Source: Lachnospiraceae bacterium (GTDB lineage Bacteria > Bacillota > Clostridia > Lachnospirales > Lachnospiraceae). From it: DNA of 8,241 nt. Every line of letters begins with the position of its first letter. Positions within the stretch are counted from its first letter, which is position 1. The notes below the pieces were generated by a model, which did no database searches, was not told the origin of the DNA, and saw only the letters and a program-made list of their open reading frames with translations. The stretch lies in contig JAEDOO010000084.1 in assembly GCA_016301965.1 (NCBI GenBank), forward strand, positions 1 to 8,241, in the 5' to 3' direction. A program made the translations under genes and the position numbers. This document shows positions 1 through 6,049 of this stretch, piece after piece.

Positions 1-12
1 CTGTTTTGCATC

Positions 13-40
13 TTGATTTTTTGTCGGATTCTGCTAGAAT
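13..40 (+). promoter_or_regulatory. Predicted promoter of the MATE transporter gene
   Basis: A TTGATT -35 element (13-18) lies 16 nt from a TAGAAT -10 element (35-40). The TG at 32-33 makes it an extended -10. Transcription would start near 47, giving a leader of about 27 nt with AGGAGG at 62-67. A short inverted repeat, AGAAT (36-40) and ATTCT (50-54), spans the -10 and the start site and could be an operator, but it is too short to rely on. The upstream context is cut by the window edge. Confidence 0.5.
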
Positions 41-73
41 ATGTACGAAATTCTGTAAAACAGGAGGCTCACT

Positions 74-1447
74 ATGGCGCAGTCAGATTCCCCATCCATG
101 GATATGTGTAACGGACCTTTAGGCAAAAAAATACTATTATTCAGCATTCCGCTGATGTTCTCCAATGTACTTCAGGTACTGTTTAATCTTTCAGATGTGG
201 CTGTGGTTGGCCACTTTGCGGGAGCCATTGCTCTGGGAAGTGTAGGCTCCACGACTACTCTTGTCACACTGTTTACCGGACTCATGCTCGGTATCGCCAG
301 CGGTGTCAATGCCATTACCGCCCGCTTTTTAGGAGCTATGAATCCCAGGAAAGTAGAAAAAGCAGTACATACGTCTTTTATCCTGTGTCTGACACTGGGA
401 ATACTGCTGCTGCTCTTCGGTCTGCTTTTCACCAAACCGGTACTGCTTTTATTACATACAAAAAAAGAACTGATCGACGGAGCAGTTCTTTATCTGACCA
501 TATATCTGTGTGGCTCTCCGGCACTGGCCATGTTTAATTATGGCAACGCCATTTTGAGTGCCAACGGTGATACGAAAAGACCGCTGACCTACCTGACGAT
601 CTCCGGTATCATCAACGTTATTTTGAATCTGATTTTTGTGATCAACTTCCATATGGGTGTGGCAGGAGTAGCTTTGGCCAGTATCATTGCCCAGTATATT
701 TCCGCCATTCTGGTTCTACGGCATCTGACCCAGATCAAAAGTGTTATCCGACTGCAGTTCAGACAGATCCGACTGGATCGCCGCATCTGCTCCCAGATTC
801 TGCATATCGGCATTCCCTCGGCCATGCAGTATTCTCTGTTTGCCATTGCCAATCTGTTCGTACAGAGTGCGGTCAATACCTTTAACCATGTGGTAGTAGA
901 GGGAAATTCTGCGGCTGCCAATGCAGACAGTCTCATCTTTGATATGATGAGCGCATTCTACACTGCCTGCACCAGCTTTATTGCGCAGAATTACGGTGCG
1001 GGACATAAAAAAAACATTCTCCGGATCTATGGAATCACGTCCCTGTATTCCTTTGGTCTTGGGCTCTTTCTCGGACTTTTACTTGTAGCCCTTCGGACAC
1101 CCTTCCTGTCTATGTTCAACGCGGATCCCGAGATCCTGTATTATGGCTCCGTCCGTCTGACCATCATGGGGTTTTCTTACTGCCTGTCTGCATTTATGGA
1201 CAATGCCACTGCTGCTGCCCGGGGTATCGGCAAAAGCATCGTTCCTACCTTTATTGTGATCAGCGGTTCCGTAATTCTCAGGATCGTTTGGATCTTTACG
1301 ATCTTCGCCTGGTTCCATACGCTGAGTTCTCTGTATCTTCTGTATTCCTGCTCCTGGATCATCACGGCAGCAGCAGGTAATATTTACTTCTGGTGGTGTT
1401 ACAAAAAGCTTCCGGAGGAGAATTTTATTCCAAAGGTGCATATATAA
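74..1447 (+). CDS. MATE-family multidrug/sodium antiporter
   Basis: This is an integral membrane protein of 457 residues, the usual MATE length of about 450. MATE proteins expel cationic or amphipathic drugs and metabolites in exchange for Na+ or H+. Two homologous six-helix halves are visible. The N-terminal half begins near residue 15 (GPLGKKILLFSIPLM, then D41 in the first helix) and contains the family-typical NGDTKRP after helix 4 (164-170). The C-terminal half contains the QNYGAGH loop (305-311) and the AARGIGKS segment (381-388). The start at 74 follows AGGAGG (62-67) by 6 nt. The gene stands alone, convergent with the lipoprotein gene downstream. The substrate cannot be read from sequence, and no neighbour on this strand indicates one. 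The gene appears intact. Confidence 0.95.
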   Translation: MAQSDSPSMDMCNGPLGKKILLFSIPLMFSNVLQVLFNLSDVAVVGHFAGAIALGSVGSTTTLVTLFTGLMLGIASGVNAITARFLGAMNPRKVEKAVHTSFILCLTLGILLLLFGLLFTKPVLLLLHTKKELIDGAVLYLTIYLCGSPALAMFNYGNAILSANGDTKRPLTYLTISGIINVILNLIFVINFHMGVAGVALASIIAQYISAILVLRHLTQIKSVIRLQFRQIRLDRRICSQILHIGIPSAMQYSLFAIANLFVQSAVNTFNHVVVEGNSAAANADSLIFDMMSAFYTACTSFIAQNYGAGHKKNILRIYGITSLYSFGLGLFLGLLLVALRTPFLSMFNADPEILYYGSVRLTIMGFSYCLSAFMDNATAAARGIGKSIVPTFIVISGSVILRIVWIFTIFAWFHTLSSLYLLYSCSWIITAAAGNIYFWWCYKKLPEENFIPKVHI

Positions 1448-1523
1448 GGCATTTCGGTCGGGTCAATGATCTCACTGTCGATGACATCTCCTTCGATTAC
1501 TCTCGCTGCCGTCACACAAGTAA

Positions 1524-1556
1524 AACAGACACTAACCATTCCGGCCAGTGTCTGTT
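1524..1556. terminator. Bidirectional hairpin terminator between convergent genes
   Basis: AACAGACACT (1524-1533) pairs perfectly with AGTGTCTGTT (1547-1556) around a 13-nt loop. The stem lies between the MATE stop codon (1447) and the stop of the - strand lipoprotein gene (1598). Read on the - strand, the stem runs into TTTTACTT. On the + strand the tract is weaker (TTATTGTTACT). The position suits termination from both sides, with the - strand direction better supported. Confidence 0.7.
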
Positions 1557-1597
1557 ATTGTTACTCCTCTACATTTTTTATCAGGTATCTATTTTTC

Positions 1598-2044
1598 TTA
1601 AAGCCCTTGTGGGTCTCCATTCTGCTCCTCTACCGATATTTCTTCGATATTGGCGCCCTGCGGATCTCCGTTTTGCTCCTCTACTGATATTTCTTCGATA
1701 TTGGCGCCCTGCGGATCTCCGTTTTGCTCCTCTACCGATACCTCTTCAAGATTAGCGCCCTGCGGATCTCCGTTCTGCTCCTCCACCGATACCTCTTCAA
1801 GATTAGCGCCCTGCGGATCTCCGTTTTGCTCCTCTACCGGTACCTCCTCAATATTGGCTCCCTGAGGGCTTCCGTTCTTTTCTTCTTCCGAAATCTCCTG
1901 ATCCTCTTTGACAACGCTTTCACTCTTCTGCTGCTCTGTCTCTGTTTTAGAAACATTCGCCTCATTTTTGCCAGTGGATCCACAGCCATTAGCTCCGGCA
2001 ATAATCAGACCACACAGCAGTAAAGATACAATCTTTCTTTTCAT
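1598..2044 (-). CDS. Small lipoprotein with acidic 17-residue tandem repeats
   Basis: This 148-aa protein has a lipoprotein signal: MKRK, a hydrophobic core (about residues 5-18), and then A-N-G-C with the lipidated cysteine at C21. The mature protein would be anchored to the outer face of the membrane. After a short Ser/Thr/Glu/Lys-rich linker (about 22-57), the rest is five copies of a 17-residue unit, NG(D/S)PQGAN(I/L)EE(V/I)(S/P)VEEQ, plus a partial sixth that ends at the stop. The mature chain is strongly acidic, with little hydrophobic content, so it is probably an extended surface stalk or a Ca2+/cation-binding or ligand-binding repeat. I recognise no family. The start at 2044 is chosen because AGGGGG (2054-2059) precedes it by 9 nt and the signal peptide begins there. 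An ATG 21 codons upstream would bury the signal peptide. It is followed by the terminator at 1524-1556. Confidence 0.8.
   Translation of the reverse strand: MKRKIVSLLLCGLIIAGANGCGSTGKNEANVSKTETEQQKSESVVKEDQEISEEEKNGSPQGANIEEVPVEEQNGDPQGANLEEVSVEEQNGDPQGANLEEVSVEEQNGDPQGANIEEISVEEQNGDPQGANIEEISVEEQNGDPQGL
1601..1876 (-). repeat. 51-bp in-frame tandem repeat array
   Basis: Five full 51-bp units (boundaries 1622, 1673, 1724, 1775, 1826, ending 1876) and one 21-bp partial unit (1601-1621) make up the 3' two-thirds of the lipoprotein gene. Units 1622-1672 and 1673-1723 differ at two bases. Units 1724-1774 and 1775-1825 also differ at two bases. The promoter-proximal unit (1826-1876) is the most diverged. 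The paired similarity suggests recent unit duplication by slippage or recombination. The period is a multiple of three, so copy-number change keeps the frame. Confidence 0.95.
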
Positions 2045-2127
2045 ATGCAACTTCCCCCTGCAACTGTTTAAATATTTCAGTTTAAGCACCTTTGTACGTA
2101 ATACCATCTGTGAATGTTACTCCGTGA

Positions 2128-2133
2128 ATTATA
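2128..2133 (-). promoter_or_regulatory. Possible -10 element of the lipoprotein gene
   Basis: A consensus TATAAT on the - strand lies in the 116-nt gap between the ATPase stop and the lipoprotein start, about 85 nt upstream of the start codon. No convincing -35 element is present at 16-18 nt, and the surroundings are AT-rich, so this could be chance. No terminator hairpin is evident after the ATPase, so read-through from it is the alternative. Confidence 0.3.
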
Positions 2134-2160
2134 TATACACTATAGCACAATATATCAGTA

Positions 2161-4035
2161 TTATCTATACGTTTTTTTCCACCGCAGCAACACTGCCGAA
2201 TTCACGATAACCAGCACAGAGCCCGCATTATGCACCAAAGCTCCCACCACAGGATTCAAAACACCAGTAATGGCAAGTATAATAGCAACAAAATTCAGGA
2301 ACATGGAAAAAGTCAGGTTACACCGGATTGTTACCATCATCCTTCTAGAAAGCATCAGAAGATGGGGCAACTCTTTCACCTCATCATCCACCAGCACAAT
2401 ATCCGCGGCATCAATGGCAATATCACTTCCTACACCTCCCATGGCAATACCAACCATAGCTTTTTTTAATGCCGGCGCATCGTTAATACCGTCACCGATC
2501 ATACACACCGGTTCATGCTGTTTCTCATACAGATCAATCCAGTTCAGCTTATCTTCCGGCAGACATTCTGTGTGACAATCCGTAATGCCCAGCCGCTTTG
2601 CCATTGTCCTGGCAGCATTTTCATGATCTCCAGTCAAAAGTACCGGTTCTACACCGATGTCTTTTAAACGGCGGATCATATCCGCAGACTCCTCACGGAG
2701 AGTATCCGAAAGGACGATAAAACCGGCAAATTCTCCATTCACAGCTGTATAGATGATCGTGCATCCCTGCAAAAGATATCTATCCACTGTTTCCGACATT
2801 TCCTCAGACAAAGATATGTGGTTTAATTCCATCAGCTTTCTGTTTCCTGCAATCACCGTGTGCCCGTCACATTCTCCTTCAACACCCAAACCAGGCTGCA
2901 TAATAAATTTCTCTGGACGAATCGGGAAGCTTCCGCTTTCCTGTCTGTAGCCATTTACAACAGCTTTTCCCAGAGGATGCTCTGACATCATCTCCACAGA
3001 AGCCGCCAGAGCATACAATGTATCTCTTGTCACCTTGCTGCCGGCAGTTTCCACAGCAATCACCGCCGGAGTCCCATAGGTCAGCGTACCTGTTTTGTCA
3101 AAAGCGATCCGATGCACTTTGGAAAGCCGCTCCAATGCGTCTCCTTCTCTCACAAGGAAACCATGCTTTGTCGCATTTCCTATGGCTGCCATGATCGCGG
3201 TGGGTGTTGCCAGCACCAGGGCACAGGGACAGAAAACCACCAATATCGTCACCGCCCGGATGATTTCTGCTGTAACCAGCCATGTTATCGCTGCCGCCAA
3301 AAGAGCAACAACAACGATCCATGTAGCCCAGCGGTCTGCAAGGCCGACGATTTTGGCTTTTCCCGCATCTGCCGACTGCACAAGCTGAATCATACGCTGG
3401 ATAGAGCTGTCTTTGCCAACCTTAAGGGCCTTCATTTCAAAAGCGCCATACTGGTTCACCGTACCGCTGAGCACTTCGTCACCTACGGTTTTGTCTACTG
3501 GAAGGGACTCTCCCGTGATTACCGCCTGATTGATGGAAGTCTGACCAGAAAGGATCACTCCATCTACCGGAACAGTCCCTCCCGGCTGTACCTGCAGGAT
3601 ATCTCCTTCTTTTACCTGATCTACCAGAATCGTTTTTATCGTATCACCAATGATGATCCTGGCTGTCTGCGGTGTCAGATGCACCAGTTTTTCAATTCCT
3701 GCCCTGGCTCTGGCAACCGTCAGTTCCTCCAAAAGACCTCCCAGCTGCATAATAAAGGCTATCTCGCCGGCCGCAAAATATTCTCCAATCCCCAAAGAAG
3801 CAAGCAGAGCCAGAGAAACAAGCACATCTGCTTTAATATCAAACGCTGTCACAAGACCAACAATGGCTTCGAGGATGATCGGAATGCCGCAAAGCACGAC
3901 GGTGATCCATGCACTGTTAAACGGAAGGGACAAAACGGAAAACATACTGTTCAGCAGAGCAATCCCGCCAAGTACAAGAAATAGTATATCTTTTTTCGTT
4001 CCTCCCCAATCCAGTAGTTTTTCTATGGTCTTCAT
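2161..4035 (-). CDS. P1B-type heavy-metal-exporting ATPase without N-terminal metal-binding domain
   Basis: This 624-aa membrane pump couples ATP hydrolysis to export of a transition metal. Visible motifs are the actuator TGES (174-177), the CPC metal-binding motif in the core helix (269-271), the phosphorylated aspartate in DKTGT (D313), the P1B-specific HP pair (353-354), TGDH (468-471) and GDGINDA (514-520). There is no N-terminal HMA or CxxC domain; the protein starts directly with a short lead and transmembrane helices from about residue 16. The last helix carries H602-N603 and S606 instead of the MxxSS of copper CopA pumps, and by eye the Tyr of the CopA Tyr-Asn pair is replaced by Leu580. 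The HN pattern recalls CtpC-like Mn/Zn pumps (from memory), so the metal is undecided. The start at 4035 follows AAAGGAG by about 8 nt and its own promoter. The frame extends upstream to 4140, but that part lies above the promoter and inside a terminator. Confidence 0.95.
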   Translation of the reverse strand: MKTIEKLLDWGGTKKDILFLVLGGIALLNSMFSVLSLPFNSAWITVVLCGIPIILEAIVGLVTAFDIKADVLVSLALLASLGIGEYFAAGEIAFIMQLGGLLEELTVARARAGIEKLVHLTPQTARIIIGDTIKTILVDQVKEGDILQVQPGGTVPVDGVILSGQTSINQAVITGESLPVDKTVGDEVLSGTVNQYGAFEMKALKVGKDSSIQRMIQLVQSADAGKAKIVGLADRWATWIVVVALLAAAITWLVTAEIIRAVTILVVFCPCALVLATPTAIMAAIGNATKHGFLVREGDALERLSKVHRIAFDKTGTLTYGTPAVIAVETAGSKVTRDTLYALAASVEMMSEHPLGKAVVNGYRQESGSFPIRPEKFIMQPGLGVEGECDGHTVIAGNRKLMELNHISLSEEMSETVDRYLLQGCTIIYTAVNGEFAGFIVLSDTLREESADMIRRLKDIGVEPVLLTGDHENAARTMAKRLGITDCHTECLPEDKLNWIDLYEKQHEPVCMIGDGINDAPALKKAMVGIAMGGVGSDIAIDAADIVLVDDEVKELPHLLMLSRRMMVTIRCNLTFSMFLNFVAIILAITGVLNPVVGALVHNAGSVLVIVNSAVLLRWKKTYR

Positions 4036-4052
4036 TGTTTTCGCTCCTTTCT

Positions 4053-4070
4053 TATACCCATAGGGGTATA
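4053..4070. promoter_or_regulatory. CsoR-type operator, copy 1 (ATPase gene, over the start site)
   Basis: TATACCCATAGGGGTATA contains a perfect 7-bp inverted repeat, TATACCC/GGGTATA, around a 4-bp spacer. It overlaps the predicted transcription start (about 4069) of the ATPase gene. The form matches the G/C-tract-with-TAT-flank operators known for CsoR repressors. GGGTATACCC (4064-4073) also forms a second, overlapping palindrome. Confidence 0.8.
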
Positions 4071-4075
4071 CCCTT

Positions 4076-4104
4076 ATTATACCTATAGGGGTATAGGTTG
4101 TAAA
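4076..4104 (-). promoter_or_regulatory. Promoter of the metal ATPase gene
   Basis: On the - strand, TTTACA (-35, 4099-4104) is separated by exactly 17 nt from a consensus TATAAT (-10, 4076-4081). The predicted start is near 4069, giving a leader of about 34 nt. A CsoR-type box fills most of the spacer and another overlies the start site, so the bound repressor would block RNA polymerase directly. Confidence 0.85.
4078..4095. promoter_or_regulatory. CsoR-type operator, copy 2 (inside the ATPase promoter spacer)
   Basis: TATACCTATAGGGGTATA lies 25 bp from copy 1 and shares its right half exactly (GGGGTATA). Its left half has one change, TATACCT for TATACCC. It lies between the -35 and -10 hexamers and overlaps the -10. 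Confidence 0.78.
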
Positions 4105-4124
4105 GCAGGGATTTGAAAGGCAAC

Positions 4125-4153
4125 AAAAAAACCGGCACAAATCTGCCGGTTTT
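4125..4153 (-). terminator. Intrinsic terminator after csoR
   Basis: On the - strand, AAAACCGGCA pairs with TGCCGGTTTT across a 6-nt loop (+ strand arms 4128-4137 and 4144-4153), followed by a run of seven T. It begins 19 nt after the csoR stop codon and ends before the ATPase promoter, so csoR and the ATPase gene should be mostly separate transcripts. Confidence 0.88.
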
Positions 4154-4172
4154 CAGCTTATCGTGTTCTCTT

Positions 4173-4448
4173 TTACGACATATTGGCAAAACGATCCACT
4201 GCCTTGGTAAATTTCTCGATCGTGGCGTCCGCATCGCCATGCTCGATTCCATCTCTAACGCAATGCCGGATATGTCCTTCCAGAATAATTTTTCCGCATC
4301 CGTGCAAAGCCGATTTTGCCGCATTGATCTGCGACAGGATATCCTCACAGGGGACATCCTCATCCACCATACGGTCAATGGCCTGGATCTGCCCAATGAT
4401 TTTCTTTAATCTGCGATGCAGATTTTCCGCATCCATACACTGTTTCAT
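4173..4448 (-). CDS. csoR: CsoR-family metal-sensing transcriptional repressor
   Basis: This 91-aa all-helical repressor belongs to the CsoR/RcnR/FrmR (DUF156) family, which binds operator DNA as a tetramer and releases it on metal binding. The Cu(I)-type ligand set is present: C34 (in VPCEDIL), then H59 and C63 in GHIRHC, the H-x3-C spacing of copper CsoR. The tyrosine that precedes the first ligand in classical CsoR is proline here. An additional Cys is at position 4. The start at 4448 follows GGAGG (4458-4462) by 9 nt; upstream in-frame codons lie within the promoter. Autoregulation is likely, because a box of the same type as those on the ATPase promoter overlies its own start site. The role inferred is control of the adjacent efflux ATPase. 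The sensed metal is probably Cu(I) by ligand pattern, but the partner pump does not look like CopA. Confidence 0.9.
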   Translation of the reverse strand: MKQCMDAENLHRRLKKIIGQIQAIDRMVDEDVPCEDILSQINAAKSALHGCGKIILEGHIRHCVRDGIEHGDADATIEKFTKAVDRFANMS

Positions 4449-4461
4449 ACGATTTTTCCTC

Positions 4462-4479
4462 CATACCAGTAGGGGTATA
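4462..4479. promoter_or_regulatory. CsoR-type operator, copy 3 (csoR start site)
   Basis: CATACCAGTAGGGGTATA aligns with copies 1 and 2. The right half (GGGGTATA) is identical and the left half weaker. It runs from the predicted transcription start (about 4479) to the edge of the ribosome binding site, as expected for negative autoregulation. The weaker left arm may mean lower affinity than the ATPase sites. Confidence 0.75.
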
Positions 4480-4485
4480 GAAAAA

Positions 4486-4514
4486 AGTATAGGTTGGATG
4501 CAGCACATTGTCAA
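4486..4514 (-). promoter_or_regulatory. Promoter of csoR
   Basis: On the - strand, a consensus TTGACA (4509-4514) lies 17 nt from TATACT (4486-4491). The start is predicted near 4479, giving a leader of about 31 nt. With a perfect -35 and ideal spacing, it should be strong when not repressed. Confidence 0.85.
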
Positions 4515-4603
4515 GATTTGCTGTCTTCGACTTTGGAATATGTCTTTACTTTTCTTCCACTAATTATTCTGAAAATGGTTCACATACTTTCAAAAAAATC
4601 GCT

Positions 4604-5437
4604 TTACCGCGGCATCTTCTCCACCGCCGCAGCAATAAAGGTATTGTCAATATCTGCAAACTTACCAGCATCCGCTGCTTCTGCAAATACAGGAGAAATC
4701 GGCACCTTACCGACTACATCGATGCCCAGGGATGCGCCGATCTCGTCAATATGACTCTCACCGAATACGGAGAGCTTCTTTCCGCAGTCCGGACACTCCA
4801 GGTAACTGTAATTCTCGATAATACCCAGAATCGGTACATTCATCATGTTGGCCATATTCACAGCCTTTTTAACGATCATTCGCACCAGATCCTGCGGAGA
4901 ACTGATAATATAGATACCATCCACCGGCAGAGACTGGAACACTGTCAACGGTACATCCCCAGTTCCCGGAGGCATATCCACCAGCAGATAGTCCAGCTCG
5001 CCCCAGATCACATCGCTCCAGAACTGCTTCACCATATTGGCCAGTACCGGGCCTCTCCAGACCACCGGATCCTCCTCGTTGGGTAAAAGCAGATTGACGG
5101 ACATTACCTTGATGCCGTTATCTGTGATCAGCGGAAGTACATTGTCTTCGTTCTCTATCATGCAGGGTCCCTTCAGGCCATACATTTTCGGAATAGACGG
5201 TCCTGTGATATCTGCATCCATGATGCCCACACGGAATCCGCGTTTTGCCAGCTGATTGGCCAGGGATGCTGTGGCGAAGGATTTACCTACACCACCCTTA
5301 CCACTGACAATGCCGATCACGTGCCTGATCTCAGAATAAATATTCAGCATTTCTTTCTGGATGCCGCCGCCTTCTTTGCTCGGACATCCTTCACAGCTCT
5401 CTTTTGTACAGGAACTGTTGCTACATTCTTTTGCCAT
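4604..5437 (-). CDS. Mrp/NBP35-family Fe-S cluster carrier ATPase
   Basis: This 277-aa cytosolic P-loop ATPase belongs to the Mrp/ApbC/NBP35 family of the MinD/ParA superfamily, whose members bind and pass on [4Fe-4S] clusters. The deviant Walker A, SGKGGVGKS, is at 45-53, with the signature lysine at K47. MDADITGPSIP is at 73-83 and VDMPPGTGD at 153-161. The cluster-bridging CPDC is at C215 and C218. The N-terminus carries four cysteines (C5, C10, C15, C18), as NBP35-type members do but with different spacing, so a second cluster is possible. The start at 5437 follows GAGG by 9 nt. It lies 18 nt after the His-rich CsoR-like gene and is almost surely co-transcribed with it, which suggests metal-dependent expression. 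Other members of this superfamily act as metal chaperones (HypB, CooC), so a metal insertion role is possible. No clear terminator follows. Confidence 0.93.
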   Translation of the reverse strand: MAKECSNSSCTKESCEGCPSKEGGGIQKEMLNIYSEIRHVIGIVSGKGGVGKSFATASLANQLAKRGFRVGIMDADITGPSIPKMYGLKGPCMIENEDNVLPLITDNGIKVMSVNLLLPNEEDPVVWRGPVLANMVKQFWSDVIWGELDYLLVDMPPGTGDVPLTVFQSLPVDGIYIISSPQDLVRMIVKKAVNMANMMNVPILGIIENYSYLECPDCGKKLSVFGESHIDEIGASLGIDVVGKVPISPVFAEAADAGKFADIDNTFIAAAVEKMPR

Positions 5438-5455
5438 TGTAGTTTACCTCTTTTT

Positions 5456-5854
5456 CTATTTAATAAATTGCTCAATTGCCTTATTCAGCGCATCCAGCTC
5501 TTTTGTGTCGCCGCTTTTCACAGCATCCACAATGCAGTGCTCGATATGATCCTGCAGGATCACTTTACCTGTATTGTTGATGGCAGATTTGACAGCGGAC
5601 AGCTGGATCAGAACCTCGCTGCAGTCACGGCCGTCTTCCACCATACGCTTGATGGATTCCAGATGACCGATGGCCCTGGACAGACGGTTCAGCACCGCCT
5701 TTGTATTCTGGTGAGTATGGGTATGTCCATGAGCATGGCTGTGCTCCACTACTGTACCATCTTCCAGAATGTGCTGATGTACGTGAGAGTTTATCTCCTC
5801 TACCCTGCATTCGTGCAGATGCGCATCATCATGTTCGTGTATATGTTCTGTCAT
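5456..5854 (-). CDS. CsoR-family metal sensor with histidine-rich N-terminal extension
   Basis: This 132-aa protein has two parts. Residues 52-132 form a complete CsoR/DUF156 domain with the C-H-C ligand set: C78 (GRDCSEV), then H103 and C107 in DHIEHC. Residues 1-51 are an extension with 14 histidines and one cysteine (C16), in H-x-H runs at 4-14, 24-28 and 38-48. This is a likely site for Ni, Zn, Co or Cu ions, either for sensing or storage. A TAA codon lies directly before codon 1 at 5854, so the extension starts there. The nearest purine-rich site, AAAGGA, is about 13 nt away, a weak placement. It is first in a two-gene unit with the Mrp/NBP35 ATPase. The promoter region has no copy of the GGGGTATA box used by the other CsoR, so a different operator, or control of distant genes, is expected. 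Confidence 0.92.
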   Translation of the reverse strand: MTEHIHEHDDAHLHECRVEEINSHVHQHILEDGTVVEHSHAHGHTHTHQNTKAVLNRLSRAIGHLESIKRMVEDGRDCSEVLIQLSAVKSAINNTGKVILQDHIEHCIVDAVKSGDTKELDALNKAIEQFIK

Positions 5855-6043
5855 GATTTAACTGTTTTCCTTTCATCATCCGCTGATTGAAGAGAATTAT
5901 TTCTTCGTATTTGTGTTGTATCTCCAAAAGAATTCACAAACTTATACTTTTACGGCATCATCACAAATGATTCGCTCTGTCCTGAGCATTTACCTTTCAC
6001 TATACATTGACCGAGCATTTTTTCCGTCTGAAAGATAAGCCGA
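5855..6043 (-). other. Long 5' leader of the His-rich CsoR / Mrp transcript
   Basis: If the promoter at 6050-6077 is right, about 189 nt precede the first start codon. I see a short hairpin, GCTC-AGGACA-GAGC (5974-5987), followed by a second, ATCAT-TTGTG-ATGAT, and a possible 22-codon frame (5950-6018). There is no hairpin with a T-run that would form an attenuator, and no riboswitch class I recognise. After the 22-codon stop the same frame stays open for 32 codons and ends in a TGA that overlaps the csoR-like ATG (ATGA). A stretch that long is open by chance fairly often, so it is weak evidence of coding. Confidence 0.4.
5950..6018 (-). CDS. Possible 22-residue leader peptide with two cysteines
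   Basis: An ATG at 6018 lies about 25 nt after the predicted transcription start and 4-5 nt after a GACGGA sequence that could act as a weak ribosome binding site. The 22-residue peptide begins MLGQCIVKGKC, with cysteines at positions 5 and 11, and ends MMP before TAA. I recognise no family. It could be a regulatory upstream frame, the remnant of a longer gene broken by the TAA (the frame continues to the next gene), or chance. Confidence 0.25.
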   Translation of the reverse strand: MLGQCIVKGKCSGQSESFVMMP

Positions 6044-6049
6044 AATTTT

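Noticed and set aside
1079..1441. 120-codon frame antisense to the MATE gene
   Set aside because: It lies within a convincing transporter gene, has no ribosome binding site, and its translation is low-complexity and hydrophilic, with no family resemblance.
1650..2023. + strand frames across the repeat array with Cys/Ser-rich or Leu-rich repeats
   Set aside because: The 51-bp period keeps every frame open once one is open. These lack ribosome binding sites and mirror the lipoprotein gene, which has a signal peptide and proper start.
2045..2107. Longer lipoprotein start 21 codons upstream
   Set aside because: It would place a charged stretch ahead of the signal peptide. The AGGGGG site fits the start at 2044.
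3112..3984. 290-codon open frame antisense to the ATPase
   Set aside because: It lies wholly within a gene with all P-type ATPase motifs, and its translation is rich in Cys, His and Arg with no recognisable domain, typical of an antisense shadow.
2161..4035. Naming the ATPase copA because a CsoR is adjacent
   Set aside because: The CPC motif alone does not define copper specificity, and the CopA-specific residues in the last two helices and the HMA domain are missing.
4036..4140. N-terminal extension of the ATPase (35 extra residues with Cys pairs) from an upstream ATG
   Set aside because: It would begin inside the csoR terminator and above the ATPase promoter. The ATG at 4035 has a proper ribosome binding site, and the extra residues translate the operator region.
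4580..4606. Terminator for the Mrp gene (T7 run just after the stop codon on the - strand)
   Set aside because: The only stem before the T-run is about 3 bp (CGC/GCG), too weak to call.
5930..6000. tRNA-like stretch (GCTC-AG...GAGC D-arm look, then a stem with a 7-nt loop TTTGTGA)
   Set aside because: There is no pairing acceptor stem, no proper T-arm, and the D-loop is too short. The resemblance is taken as chance.
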